The notes beneath the pieces are model-generated. The model made no database searches, was not told where the DNA came from, and saw nothing but the letters and a program-made list of their open reading frames with translations. This document shows, piece by piece, positions 54,345 to 63,678 of a stretch of DNA of 64,000 nt (its first letter is position 1; each line of letters opens with the position of its first letter). Origin of the DNA: Pseudomonadota bacterium (GTDB lineage Bacteria; Desulfobacterota; Binatia; Binatales; Binataceae); the NCBI GenBank assembly GCA_021324885.1, contig JAJPIF010000028.1, forward strand, positions 310,001 through 374,000, in the 5' to 3' direction. Both the position numbers and the translations under genes were made by a program.

Positions 54345-55346
54345 TTATTCGACGTAGACATTTTTGGTCAGTTCGGACAGCGGCGGCTCGGGGCTTTCGT
54401 CGGCGAACTTAACGGCGTCGTCCACCACTGCGCTTTCCTCCTGGTCGATCCGGTCGAGCACCGGCGCAGCGATTTTGCGTTCATGCAGCAGCAGGTGACG
54501 GAAGCGTTTGATCGGGTCGCGTTCCTGCCAGATGCGCTCCTCGCGCTTGGAACGATACTCCGCCGGATCGGACATCGAATGGCCGCGGAAGCGGTAAGTG
54601 ATCGCTTCGATCAGCGAGGGGCCTTTGCCTTCACGGGCGCGGGCGGCAGCCTCGCTGACCGCGGCGTAAACCTCGATCACGTCCATTCCGTCCACTCTGA
54701 CTCCAGGAATCTTGTAGGGGTCGGCGAACCGGTAGAGTTCCTCCTGGCAGATCGCGTTCTGAACCAGCGTACCCATACCGTAAAAATTGTTTTCGCAAAC
54801 GAAAATGACCGGCAGCTTCCACAGCGAGGCCATGTTCAGGCTTTCATGAAAGGCGCCTTGAGGCAGCGCGCCGTCGCCGAAAAAGCAGCATACCACTTCG
54901 GGGTCGCCGCGATAGGCGATGGCAAGACCCAGTCCGGTCGCGATCGGCAATCCGCCCCCGACGATCGCGTAACCGCCCATGAAGCGCAGCACCGGGTCGA
55001 ACAGATGCATCGAGCCGCCGCGCCCCTTGGATATGCCGGTCGATTTGCCGAACAACTCCGCCATCACGGCCCGCGCCGAAGCGCCCTTGGCCAGGCAATG
55101 GCCGTGCTCGCGATAGGTGGAGACCACGTAATCCTTGTCATAAAGGCCATGGATTGCGCCGACGGCAATCGCCTCTTCGCCGGCGTAGAGATGGCAGAAA
55201 CCCGTGATTTTGCCGCGGGTGTACATCTCGGCCACTTTATCCTCGAAGCGCCGAATCAGGGTCATCAGCCGGTATATTTCCAGCAACTCCCCCTCGGCCA
55301 GCCGGTACATTGCCCGTTCCGCAATCCGTTCGCGTTCAAGCGCCAT
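54345..55346 (-). CDS. pdhA: Pyruvate dehydrogenase E1 alpha subunit
   Basis: 333 residues with the thiamine-diphosphate motif GDGALPQGAFHESLN...NN, the start LIRRFEDKVAEMYTRGKITG, GRGGSMHLFD and the phosphorylation-loop-like YRFRGHSMSDPAEYR. It binds thiamine diphosphate together with E1 beta. It is the first gene of the minus-strand pdhA-pdhB-pdhC-lpdA-lipB-lipA operon. The 109 bp upstream are AT-rich (TTACCTTCACAATTATTGTA) and probably hold the promoter; I cannot place its boxes with confidence. Confidence 0.94.
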   Translation of the reverse strand: MALERERIAERAMYRLAEGELLEIYRLMTLIRRFEDKVAEMYTRGKITGFCHLYAGEEAIAVGAIHGLYDKDYVVSTYREHGHCLAKGASARAVMAELFGKSTGISKGRGGSMHLFDPVLRFMGGYAIVGGGLPIATGLGLAIAYRGDPEVVCCFFGDGALPQGAFHESLNMASLWKLPVIFVCENNFYGMGTLVQNAICQEELYRFADPYKIPGVRVDGMDVIEVYAAVSEAAARAREGKGPSLIEAITYRFRGHSMSDPAEYRSKREERIWQERDPIKRFRHLLLHERKIAAPVLDRIDQEESAVVDDAVKFADESPEPPLSELTKNVYVE

Positions 55347-55455
55347 AATTCTTTACCTTCACAATTATTGTATCGCGATCCATCCGCGATTATAGGGGGG
55401 AGTTTCCACTTCCGCCGTTAGATGGTCCGCGCGGCTAAATGCAGCCGCTGTGCCA

Positions 55456-56091
55456 TCAATCGATAAACCCCAGATTCATCTGCGCGGCGGCGTTGACCGG
55501 GGCGAACGAGGTGCGATGGATCGGCGACGGACCGAGGCGATCGATCGCTTCCAGATGCTCAGCCGTACAGTAGCCCTTGTGACGGGCAAAACCGTATCCG
55601 GGGTAAATGCTATCGAATTCGCACATCAATCGATCACGAGTCACTTTGGCTAAAATCGAGGCCGCCGCGATGCAGAAGCTCTTGCGGTCACCGCCGACGA
55701 TATGGGTTTGCGGTATCCTGAGATTGCGAATCCGCCGCCCGTCAACCAGCACATGCTCAGGTTTTATGCATAGCGCTTCCACCGCGCGCAAACACGCCAT
55801 CAGCGTCGCATGATAGATGTTGAACCGATCGATCTCCTCGACTTCGGCTCGGCCCACAGCGAAAGCCTGCGCGCGTTCAATGATAATGTCGTAGAGTTCC
55901 TCGCGCCTGGATGGCGGGAGCTGCTTGGAATCGTGAACGCCCTTGATATGGATTTCGGGCGCGAAGATCACGGCGGCGGCGACCACCGGCCCCGCCATCG
56001 GCCCGACACCGGCTTCGTCCACACCGGCGACTGTCAGCAATCCCTCGCGCCACAATTTGCGCTCGTAACGCAGGTCGGCTCGCCGCTTCAC
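55456..56091 (-). CDS. rnhB: Ribonuclease HII
   Basis: 211 residues with the type 2 RNase H layout: VAGVDEAGVGPMAGPVVAAA (first Asp and Glu), ILAKVTRDRLM and the later Asp region EFDSIYPGYGFARHKGY. It removes ribonucleotides from DNA and RNA primers. The usual GRG motif after the first Asp-Glu reads GVG here (Arg to Val). That motif helps recognise the ribose 2'-OH, so specificity may be altered, or backbone contacts may suffice. It lies between pdhA and gntK on the same strand. Confidence 0.93.
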   Translation of the reverse strand: MKRRADLRYERKLWREGLLTVAGVDEAGVGPMAGPVVAAAVIFAPEIHIKGVHDSKQLPPSRREELYDIIIERAQAFAVGRAEVEEIDRFNIYHATLMACLRAVEALCIKPEHVLVDGRRIRNLRIPQTHIVGGDRKSFCIAAASILAKVTRDRLMCEFDSIYPGYGFARHKGYCTAEHLEAIDRLGPSPIHRTSFAPVNAAAQMNLGFID

Positions 56092-56183
56092 TACTGCTCC
56101 TCCGCCTCTCCTGTGGTCTCAGCCATTATGGTGATCTATTCATCGCGCGATCAAACCGGCCGGGCGCGATTTTCGAGATCTGT

Positions 56184-56705
56184 TCACAGATCCAGCCTCG
56201 CGCGTATTGCCGCCACGATTGCCTCCGGAGCCGGCGCGATATCGACTGCGATTGCGTTATCCGGCTCCTCCAGCGTCTGAAACTGGCTCGCCAGGAGCGA
56301 AACGCCGGCATAATGTCCGCTGCGTCGGGCAAGCCGTTGGCGAATCAGTTCGAAATCGCCGCGCAGGTACACGAACGCTTCACGGTTGCGGTCGACCGTC
56401 AGCAGATCTCGATACCGCTGTTTGAGCGCCGAGCATGCCAGCACCGTCCTGCGCCCCGTCGCCAGTCTTTGGCTGATCAACGCGCGCAGCGCATCCAACC
56501 ATAAACGGCGGTCCTCATCGCCAAGGCCTACGCCCCGAGACATTTTGATCCTTGCGTCGGGCGTGTGGAAATCGTCAGCGTCAACGAACTCCCATCCCAG
56601 CTGCTGCGCCAACATCCGTCCGATGGTGGTTTTGCCGGACCCGGCAACGCCCAGTACGATCACGATTTGTACCGAGGGTGTTGCAGTTTTGTCTTTATCC
56701 GACAT
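56184..56705 (-). CDS. gntK: Gluconokinase
   Basis: 173 residues, full length for the family. Walker A is VLGVAGSGKTTIGRML. It is followed by the gluconate-kinase block WEFVDADDFHTPDARIKMSRG, LACSALKQRYRDLL and a C-terminal FQTLEEPDNAI. It phosphorylates gluconate to 6-phosphogluconate. It starts 11 bp inside the end of the beta-helix membrane protein gene; no gluconate transporter or dehydrogenase is nearby. Confidence 0.93.
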   Translation of the reverse strand: MSDKDKTATPSVQIVIVLGVAGSGKTTIGRMLAQQLGWEFVDADDFHTPDARIKMSRGVGLGDEDRRLWLDALRALISQRLATGRRTVLACSALKQRYRDLLTVDRNREAFVYLRGDFELIRQRLARRSGHYAGVSLLASQFQTLEEPDNAIAVDIAPAPEAIVAAIRARLDL

Positions 56706-58275
56706 GGATCAGGCCTGAAAGACCCGCGGCCAGCAGGGGAGTGAGAATCCACCCGGCCAGGATATGAACCCACAGATACCATCGCAGCAACACCCCGCCA
56801 CGCGGACACTTTTTCAACTCCGGGTTCAGATGCGCGCCGTGATACGGATTGGGACGCCAGTACTCGCCCTGATGGAGATCCACCACCGGCAGAAAATTCT
56901 CCAAAGAGTACACGAAGGCGTTAAAGCGCGGATAATGCGCCGGCGTCGTCCCGCTTTTCATAAAGGATTGGTAAGCCGCCTCTTCGGTTGGACTCACCAG
57001 GCGCATCGTGTAGCCCCATTGAAACAGCACCGTCCCCAGCGCGACGAATCCGGTGATCCACCACAGGGCGCGCAGCGGGATAAAGCCGTAACCGATTGTA
57101 TATTGCAGCAGCGCGTTCCAGGCGCGCTCCAGCCGTCCCAGACCGGTCTCACGCCGCTGGGCGACACGTTGCGCGATCTCCACTTTTATGGCGTCGTCGG
57201 TCTCGCCGGCCGCCGTCAACGCCCTGGCCAACTCGGCATAAGGCTGCGCGCGGAATCCGCGAGGCTGGCGTCTGAGCCATATCAACCGACTCCTGGCATC
57301 CGCCGGGCTGTCATCGCCAAAACCTTCGTACTCAAATCCATTGAGCATCAGATTACCGCGTACGGGCCAGCTCGACTGATCGTCCCACAAATCGGTGGCG
57401 CGCGCGTCCGCCAAATCCAGTTGGGTGTTTGGCGTGAGCGATATCGCCACCCAGTAGAGCGATCCCTCAATTCTGGCCCGTTCAGCGACCAGTCCGTTTT
57501 CCTGTGGGCCAAAGAAACTTGCATGATTGAAGCTGAGGGCGTGGCCGACGCGGGCCAGGCGAAAATCGACGATCCCGTTGGTGGCGAAGCCTTGATGGAA
57601 AATCGCGTCACCGCCGATCGACGAGTCTATCGCCGCTACCGCAGGAGAGCCGGGCGATTGTACGCGGGCGGCGCTGAAGTCCAGACTGCCGCCAATCGTG
57701 GCGCGGTAGAACAATACCTGCTGATAATTTCCGAAGGTCAGGCTGACGTCGCCGTCAACTCTGGCCATGTTGCCGACGATCGGACCGGTCGCGCTTGCTC
57801 TCAGGTCGATAGCGCGAATGTGGGCATTGGAAATATCGATTCCGTCCGCAATCGAGCATCGCACAAGCGTTAGCGGAAAGGGCACCGTCAGATACGAGAG
57901 ATCGAGCGGGCCAACAATGCGCGCGGCTTTGATTCCAGCGCCGCTGGGATGGACCAGCGGCGCCGCCGCCGGATCGCTGCCCAGCCATGCGAGCAGCGGC
58001 GCTCGAATCGTGCGCTCCGGTCCCCATGATTGGGCGTGCAGCGGATCGTTGGTGGGATCATCAGGGTCATCCCGCGGACCCGCCCACTGGAGTTCGCGTT
58101 GCGGAGCGCTGCGCACCAACAGCAATTCCGCGCGGCTGAGATTGCCGAACTTCTCCCGCGCCATCCGCTCCAGCAAATCCGCTTTGCTCTCGGCGGCGCC
58201 GGCCGATCGGGCCGCGGAGGCCAAAATCATGGCCATCACCAGGCCAATCGAAATCAGACGCCGTCCTCGTATCAC
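56695..58275 (-). CDS. Exported beta-helix-like protein with C-terminal membrane helices
   Basis: 526 residues. A signal peptide (about 1-27, ending SAGAA) is followed by a helical stretch and, from about residue 115 to 325, a series of short strands with the pattern of a right-handed (pentapeptide-like) beta helix: LDLSYLTVP, IDISNAHIRAIDLRAS, LDFSAARV. After a helical linker (330-385) come two to three membrane helices (near 395-425 and 500-520). Similar beta-helix plus membrane-helix proteins are annotated loosely as membrane-associated oxidoreductases, but no cofactor motif is visible. Function unknown. Confidence 0.7.
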   Translation of the reverse strand: MIRGRRLISIGLVMAMILASAARSAGAAESKADLLERMAREKFGNLSRAELLLVRSAPQRELQWAGPRDDPDDPTNDPLHAQSWGPERTIRAPLLAWLGSDPAAAPLVHPSGAGIKAARIVGPLDLSYLTVPFPLTLVRCSIADGIDISNAHIRAIDLRASATGPIVGNMARVDGDVSLTFGNYQQVLFYRATIGGSLDFSAARVQSPGSPAVAAIDSSIGGDAIFHQGFATNGIVDFRLARVGHALSFNHASFFGPQENGLVAERARIEGSLYWVAISLTPNTQLDLADARATDLWDDQSSWPVRGNLMLNGFEYEGFGDDSPADARSRLIWLRRQPRGFRAQPYAELARALTAAGETDDAIKVEIAQRVAQRRETGLGRLERAWNALLQYTIGYGFIPLRALWWITGFVALGTVLFQWGYTMRLVSPTEEAAYQSFMKSGTTPAHYPRFNAFVYSLENFLPVVDLHQGEYWRPNPYHGAHLNPELKKCPRGGVLLRWYLWVHILAGWILTPLLAAGLSGLIHVG

Positions 58276-58518
58276 TTTCGGAATACCGCTTGATTGTTGA
58301 CCATCAGATGATGCTTCGCCCGCGCTGAGATCAAGGGGCGAGTAATGGCGGAAAAGAGAAAAGAGAAAGTTTAACCGATGGCCCCTTGCTTAAAGGGGAA
58401 GGGGTGATTGTTCGACGGATCGCTGCGATTCCTAAACCTCTCTTTTCTCCTTGCTCTTTTTTTCCGGGACCACGCTGGTAAAGTCGTGCTCGACATAGAT
58501 CCGCAGGGAGTCATCGCT

Positions 58519-59289
58519 ATGAAATTCGAGAACAAAATCGCGATTGTAACCGGAGCGGGGGCTGGCATGGGACGGGCTATCGCACTGCGCTTTGCCACCG
58601 AAGGCGCCCGGGTGGTGCTTGCGGAAGTCAACCAGGAGTCGCTGGACGAAACGCTGGCGGCAACCGGGGGCCGCGGGATGGCGGTTCGGACTGATATCGC
58701 CAACATCGGTGACATCGATGAATTGATCTCGCGCGCGGTCGAAGCGTTCGGACGGATCGATATTCTGGTCAACAATGCGGGCGTCACCAAACCGCTGGGG
58801 TTCTTCGAAGTGACCGAGGCGGACTGGGACTGGATGTATTCGGTCAATGCGCGCGGGCTTTTTTTCTGTATGCAAAGGGCGGCGCGCGAGATGGTCAATC
58901 AGCGGGCGGGGAAAATCGTCAATATCGCGTCGATCGCGGGCAAGGGTTTTCCCGGCACCTCCAATATCGCGTATGCCGGAACCAAGGGCGCGGTCATCGC
59001 CATGACGCGAATCGGAGCCTCGCAACTGGCCCGATACAATATCAACGTCAACGCGATCTGTCCCGGCGCTACCCGCACCAATCTGTTCGAGATGGGTATC
59101 ATGGAGGCGGTCAACAAGCGCAAGATCACGCGCGAGGAAGCGGTGCGCCGAATGGAGGCGACGATTCCACTGGGCCGATCCAATTCGCCCGACGATATCG
59201 CCAACATGGCCGCATTCCTGGCCTCATCGGAGGCCGACAACATCACGGGTCAATCCTTCAACGTTGACGGCGGCCTGATGTGGGATTGA
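58519..59289 (+). CDS. Short-chain dehydrogenase/reductase
   Basis: 256 residues from ATG 58519, preceded by GGGAG; an earlier in-frame ATG at 58408 lies in non-coding-like sequence. Classical SDR: cofactor loop VTGAGAGMGRAIAL, NNAG, catalytic Ser in NIASIAGKG and Tyr-Gly-Thr-Lys-type YAGTKGA (Tyr-x3-Lys), then CPGATRTN. The acidic residue after the second strand (LAEVN) suggests NAD(H) rather than NADP(H). Substrate unknown. A CCCCTT-loop-AAGGGG hairpin lies at 58382-58398 in the divergent gap upstream. Confidence 0.93.
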   Translation: MKFENKIAIVTGAGAGMGRAIALRFATEGARVVLAEVNQESLDETLAATGGRGMAVRTDIANIGDIDELISRAVEAFGRIDILVNNAGVTKPLGFFEVTEADWDWMYSVNARGLFFCMQRAAREMVNQRAGKIVNIASIAGKGFPGTSNIAYAGTKGAVIAMTRIGASQLARYNINVNAICPGATRTNLFEMGIMEAVNKRKITREEAVRRMEATIPLGRSNSPDDIANMAAFLASSEADNITGQSFNVDGGLMWD

Positions 59290-59478
59290 TCGGGTACGCT
59301 GGGCGCCCGCCGCCGCAAACCCGGCGCTGGGCGCGTCGGCTCGAAGATCAACCTCAGCGCGGCTTTTAGCCGGCAGGGAATTGTGTTAAGGGATGGCCAC
59401 GCAAGCAGCGGCGCTGCTGCCTGGGGATAGCCGCATCGCTTGCGCTTCAGGCCTGAACACTTTTGCAGGAGAGAAACG

Positions 59479-60813
59479 ATGACGCGAAGCTTCTGTACGA
59501 TCGCTATCGGGGCGCTTCTGGTGTTGGCGACTGCGGCCTCGGCGCAGCTATTCGATCGCAAGGTTTACGATCAGATGGTGGACGCGTCGTCATCGCAGAC
59601 CATCCCGCCGGGTACGAAAATCACCTGGCAGAACTGGAGCCAGTACAAAAACTTCTTCCCGTACTTTATTCAGCTTGGATACGAGGGGGGCAGGCATTTT
59701 CATGTAATCGACAGTCCGGACTACGTAGTCGAGGTCGGGCCGACCCAGGATTTTCCAATGCCCAAGGCGATGCGTGAGAATACCGAGAAATATGCCGGCC
59801 AGACCAGGTTGGTGCCGGATGCAGCCACCGGAGGTTTTACCTGGACCGGTTACCAGGCGGGAACTCCGTTCCCCAATCCCACCGATCCCGACAAGGCCGC
59901 CAAGATCATGTACAACACGTGGGCCGGCTTTTACATTCCCTTTGCGCTGCATGAATTCAGCCACAACTGGGAGACCGACAGCTTCGGCAATGTCCAACCT
60001 GAAGATACCGACGACACCTTCTACCGCCTGATGCATCTAAGCGATCCGCCTTACCCCATGAACCTTCCCGACGCCGGCGGCAACATCTTTGCCAACAGGT
60101 TCATCCAAATCACTCCCGAGCAGGCCAAATATACAACCGCCCTGGAGCTGTATCCCGACGATCCGGCGCGTCTGACCGAGGAATACGTATTTCTGCCCAG
60201 CCTGCGGCGATCACTGCGGCTTTCGACCTCGTCGCGCTGCACGCCGATATTGGGCACCGACTATCTGGCCGACGACACCGACTGGAAGCCGGCATTCTTC
60301 AGGCCCGAATACATCGGCGAGAAGAAATTACTGGTCCCATTCATGAACCCGAAGATCGCTTACACCGAAGCCGCGCAACAAGGCTACGTCGGCGGCGACT
60401 ACAAGCCGGGGGCGGCTTTCCCGGGCTGGCCCAAACCAGGCTTCAACACGTGGCAATTGCGCAAAGTGTATCTCATCAATCTAAGGGCGACCGAGGCTTT
60501 GGGGCGCGGATACTGCTACACCGACCGCATCTTTTACATCGACGCCCAGACCTGGAACCAGCCCTACCTGGAAAACTATGACCGCAGCGAGAAGCTTTAT
60601 CATATTACCTGGCTGATCCTCGGCCCGGTCATGTACCAGGGTCAGATGACTGTTCAGCCGCGATCGTTCGGGTTCTCGATGGCGATGGACTTGCAGAACA
60701 ATCATGCTTCGCCCGACATCGGCTATGCGCTGACCATTGATAACGACGTACCGGGCGAATACCGCGAGGCGGGCGTGTACACGCCCAGCGGTCTGGACCG
60801 CGTAATGAAGTGA
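59479..60813 (+). CDS. Exported DUF1329-family protein
   Basis: 444 residues from ATG 59479, with GGAGAG just upstream. A clear signal peptide (LLVLATAASA-Q) is followed by a DUF1329 protein: ITWQNWSQYKNFFPYFIQLG region, a central GFTWTGYQAGTPFPNP (typical GGxPFPxP motif), and a long beta-rich C-terminal part with YCYTDRIFYIDAQTW. These proteins have a LolA/LolB-like fold and occur with RND transporters or in steroid and hydrocarbon degradation gene sets, probably handling a hydrophobic ligand. No RND gene is in the window. It converges on the sedolisin gene. Confidence 0.88.
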   Translation: MTRSFCTIAIGALLVLATAASAQLFDRKVYDQMVDASSSQTIPPGTKITWQNWSQYKNFFPYFIQLGYEGGRHFHVIDSPDYVVEVGPTQDFPMPKAMRENTEKYAGQTRLVPDAATGGFTWTGYQAGTPFPNPTDPDKAAKIMYNTWAGFYIPFALHEFSHNWETDSFGNVQPEDTDDTFYRLMHLSDPPYPMNLPDAGGNIFANRFIQITPEQAKYTTALELYPDDPARLTEEYVFLPSLRRSLRLSTSSRCTPILGTDYLADDTDWKPAFFRPEYIGEKKLLVPFMNPKIAYTEAAQQGYVGGDYKPGAAFPGWPKPGFNTWQLRKVYLINLRATEALGRGYCYTDRIFYIDAQTWNQPYLENYDRSEKLYHITWLILGPVMYQGQMTVQPRSFGFSMAMDLQNNHASPDIGYALTIDNDVPGEYREAGVYTPSGLDRVMK

Positions 60814-60864
60814 TATTCGGGGCGCGGCCATCGACCGCGTCCCCGCGTGTTCGCACTCCGGTAA

Positions 60865-63678
60865 TCAGAAAAGCGTGAATGCGCCGCCCGGGCCGCTGCC
60901 GGAACTGGTGTAAGGTACGAATGGCGGATTGAAGGCCTGGACGTAGGACGCGCCGCTCATCGCGGCAGCGGGCCGGCTGAATGTGAACATGGTCGAGGAG
61001 CTGACGGTCAGAGGAATCTTCGGCACCCCACCGGCCGCGAATCCGCCAAGGTTAACCACCGAGCCACCCTGCGTATTGAAGAGGTTGATCACTGTCAGGG
61101 TTGAAAAACCGGTGCCTTTGACCGTGATCGTGCTGCCCGACTGAGTGACCGAGGTTATGGAAATCGTCGCTCCGGCAACCACCGAAACCGCATTGCTGGA
61201 CTTGCTGTAGCCGCCGCCGGGGCCGCTGTTGACCACTACCAATGACAGCGGTCCGGTAGGTGTCGTGGATGGCAAGGTGAAGGTCAACGAGCTGGAGGTA
61301 AAGCCACCTGGGCCGATTAAGATGGTAGGCATCCTACCGCCGGTGCAGGCGCAATAAACCAGCACAGCGACACCATTGGTCGTGTCAAAGCCGCTGCCAC
61401 CCAAGGTCACCGATGACCCCTGGGTAAGGACCGTTTGAACATTATTGGTGGCGTAAGCGGGATTGGAGCTGGTCGGGGCGAGCCCCACTCCGTTGATGCT
61501 GGTGATGGTGGGGATGCCGGCCGCGGCCGACCCCTGCAGCAGCGCTGAAGCCACGTTGGATGCCCGGTAGCCCAAATCGGCATTGACCACCTGAACGCTG
61601 ACGAAGCCGTTGCCTAACGGCACCGTGGCGGGCACGGGCACCGTCAGCAGGGTTGGACTGTAGCTCGAAGGCGTAAGCGGCCCGGCATTAACGGGTCCAC
61701 TGGAAGTGGCGACGAAAAAATTAACCTTGGCGCCGGGGCTGAAGGAATTCCCGGAAATATTAAAGCTTGAGCCAACCTGAATCACCGACGGAATTGAGCT
61801 GATCGCGGGAGTCGCAGGCGGCGAGACCCAGCTATTGCCGAACGTGCTGATATCGACTGAGCCCCATCCGCTGGTCTGGTCGAAGCCGGGACCTGCGCTG
61901 AAGCCGGCCACCCCGTTGAAGTTGTTATTACCCACGGTGACGTCGCGAAATCCCGATGCGGCCGCGGCCGTGTTCGCCAGCGCATAAATGCGTGGATTAA
62001 GCGAGCCGGTGCGCCCGGCGCTTAGCTGGGCGAGCAGCTTGGCGATACCCGCCCACACCGGCGCCGACAAGCTGGTCCCGCCGATACAGCAGCTAATCAC
62101 CGGTGAACCATATGAATCGGTATTTCCCCAGAACACGCCCGGACTATAGGGGCTTGCGATAATCGCCACGTCAGGGAAGTCGCGCATGCCGTCGTTGGGA
62201 ACGCCAGGACCGATTTGATACGAGGGTTTCGAATAGATACCGCTGACTCCGCCGCCGGTCGCACCGCCTCCGGGATGCGCAATCGAATCGTTCCAGGCGG
62301 ATTCCGGCACATCTCCAACGTTATTTCCGCCGACGAAATTGGGCGTAAATGCCGTGCCACCGACGTTGGTTACATTGGGATCGGTCCCCAATTCATTGGG
62401 AGTCCGCGTGCTCGCCACGACACAGCTATTTGTCGTGGCATCGTACGCTAGTCCCGCCGCGCCCCAGTCACCCGAAATAATGAACACCGATTGGCCTTGC
62501 GCGGCAGCCTGGGCGTAAATCGGACTTACCACGGTGGTATAGAAGCTGGAACTGGCTCCGCACATTGCGAAACTGACGCTGATCACACCGCAGGCGTTGT
62601 CGTTGACCGCCCTTTGGATCGAATCGATTATGGAACCGTTGGGTGAAGCGGTGGCGTCGTTGCCCAGGTAAAAGCGGTGGGTCGCTCCCGGCGCCACCGC
62701 GTGGGACCATTCCAGGTCGAGAAAGGCTTCGTTTTCCGCCCCGTTGGCGCCGGGATCGACGCCGTCGGTCAGAATGGTCGTGATGCTTGAGGCGGGCAAG
62801 TCGAAAGTGCTGTTAAACAGGCTTACAGCCGACGCGGAAAAATTCGAGGTGCCGACAATCGCCAGGCAATCGCCGCCGGCTCCGGTAGCCCCACTGCCAA
62901 TTAAAGGATTCTCGTCGTAAAACGACCGGAAATCCGAGGGTCCGAAAGAGATGACGCCACCAATGTCCACCCCCGGGGTGGCGATGGCCGGACCGCTTTC
63001 CGGCACCGAAGATGCCGGTCCCGGGTCAAGCAACCCCGGCGGATTGAGCAGTTCGGCGTCGCCCTGGCCTGACGGATTGGGCGGCGCCACGGACGCCGGC
63101 ATCGAATGGATGAAGTTATCCAGGCCGGTCACCGAACCAACCACGCCGGCGAGTCCCGCCGGAATCAGCGGGTCGGTGATGTTGGAATACGAAGTGCCGT
63201 CGCCGAAGGCCATGATGCTGGTGGAAAAGGCCCGTTCGGCATCGGCCACCGTCGCGGTGAAGCGCACATAACGTTGGGCCAGACTCGTGGCGGTTACCTG
63301 AAAGCCCTGCGCCTTGAGCCACTGCGACACCGCATTAACGTCCTGCTGCGAAGGACCAAAGCGCGCGTCAAACTGTGCCGGCGTAAGCCATCTATGGTAG
63401 TCAGGCGAGGCGGGGTTCTGTTGATTTCGGAGTAATTGGTCAAGTGCGCTGCGATTGCGCAGGGCCAGATTTACCTGGAGATTGAGTTGCGCGACCGGGT
63501 TGGCGCGGCCCACCGGCTGCAAACCGCTGATTTCCCTGGGATGGTTTCCGGACAGCGCGACGACGGAGCCGCTTTGCGCGCCGGCGCTCTCTACCAAAAA
63601 GCACATTACTATAATTGCGAGTAGGGGAAAGACCGTCACGGGCGTCGTCGCCCACATTCTTGCTGAGTACACTTTCAC
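60865..63678 (-). CDS. Secreted sedolisin (S53) protease with pro-domain and C-terminal Ig-like (IPT/TIG) repeats
   Basis: 937 residues. A signal peptide (about 1-35) is followed by an activation domain (PVGRANPVAQLNLQVNLALR, then DYHRWLTPAQFDARFGPS) typical of pro-kumamolisin. The catalytic region holds Glu317-x3-Asp321 (ENEAFLDLEW), the oxyanion Asp404 in ISGDWG and Ser535 in GGTSLSAPVWAG. A calcium-site region (RDVTVGNN...GWGSVD) closes the catalytic domain near residue 630. About 300 residues of beta-sandwich repeats follow (INGVGLAP, VTQSGSTITVKGTGFS), resembling IPT/TIG domains. It is an acid-active, self-processing extracellular peptidase. The start is GTG 63678; ATG 63657 is an alternative. 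Confidence 0.92.
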   Translation of the reverse strand: MKVYSARMWATTPVTVFPLLAIIVMCFLVESAGAQSGSVVALSGNHPREISGLQPVGRANPVAQLNLQVNLALRNRSALDQLLRNQQNPASPDYHRWLTPAQFDARFGPSQQDVNAVSQWLKAQGFQVTATSLAQRYVRFTATVADAERAFSTSIMAFGDGTSYSNITDPLIPAGLAGVVGSVTGLDNFIHSMPASVAPPNPSGQGDAELLNPPGLLDPGPASSVPESGPAIATPGVDIGGVISFGPSDFRSFYDENPLIGSGATGAGGDCLAIVGTSNFSASAVSLFNSTFDLPASSITTILTDGVDPGANGAENEAFLDLEWSHAVAPGATHRFYLGNDATASPNGSIIDSIQRAVNDNACGVISVSFAMCGASSSFYTTVVSPIYAQAAAQGQSVFIISGDWGAAGLAYDATTNSCVVASTRTPNELGTDPNVTNVGGTAFTPNFVGGNNVGDVPESAWNDSIAHPGGGATGGGVSGIYSKPSYQIGPGVPNDGMRDFPDVAIIASPYSPGVFWGNTDSYGSPVISCCIGGTSLSAPVWAGIAKLLAQLSAGRTGSLNPRIYALANTAAAASGFRDVTVGNNNFNGVAGFSAGPGFDQTSGWGSVDISTFGNSWVSPPATPAISSIPSVIQVGSSFNISGNSFSPGAKVNFFVATSSGPVNAGPLTPSSYSPTLLTVPVPATVPLGNGFVSVQVVNADLGYRASNVASALLQGSAAAGIPTITSINGVGLAPTSSNPAYATNNVQTVLTQGSSVTLGGSGFDTTNGVAVLVYCACTGGRMPTILIGPGGFTSSSLTFTLPSTTPTGPLSLVVVNSGPGGGYSKSSNAVSVVAGATISITSVTQSGSTITVKGTGFSTLTVINLFNTQGGSVVNLGGFAAGGVPKIPLTVSSSTMFTFSRPAAAMSGASYVQAFNPPFVPYTSSGSGPGGAFTLF

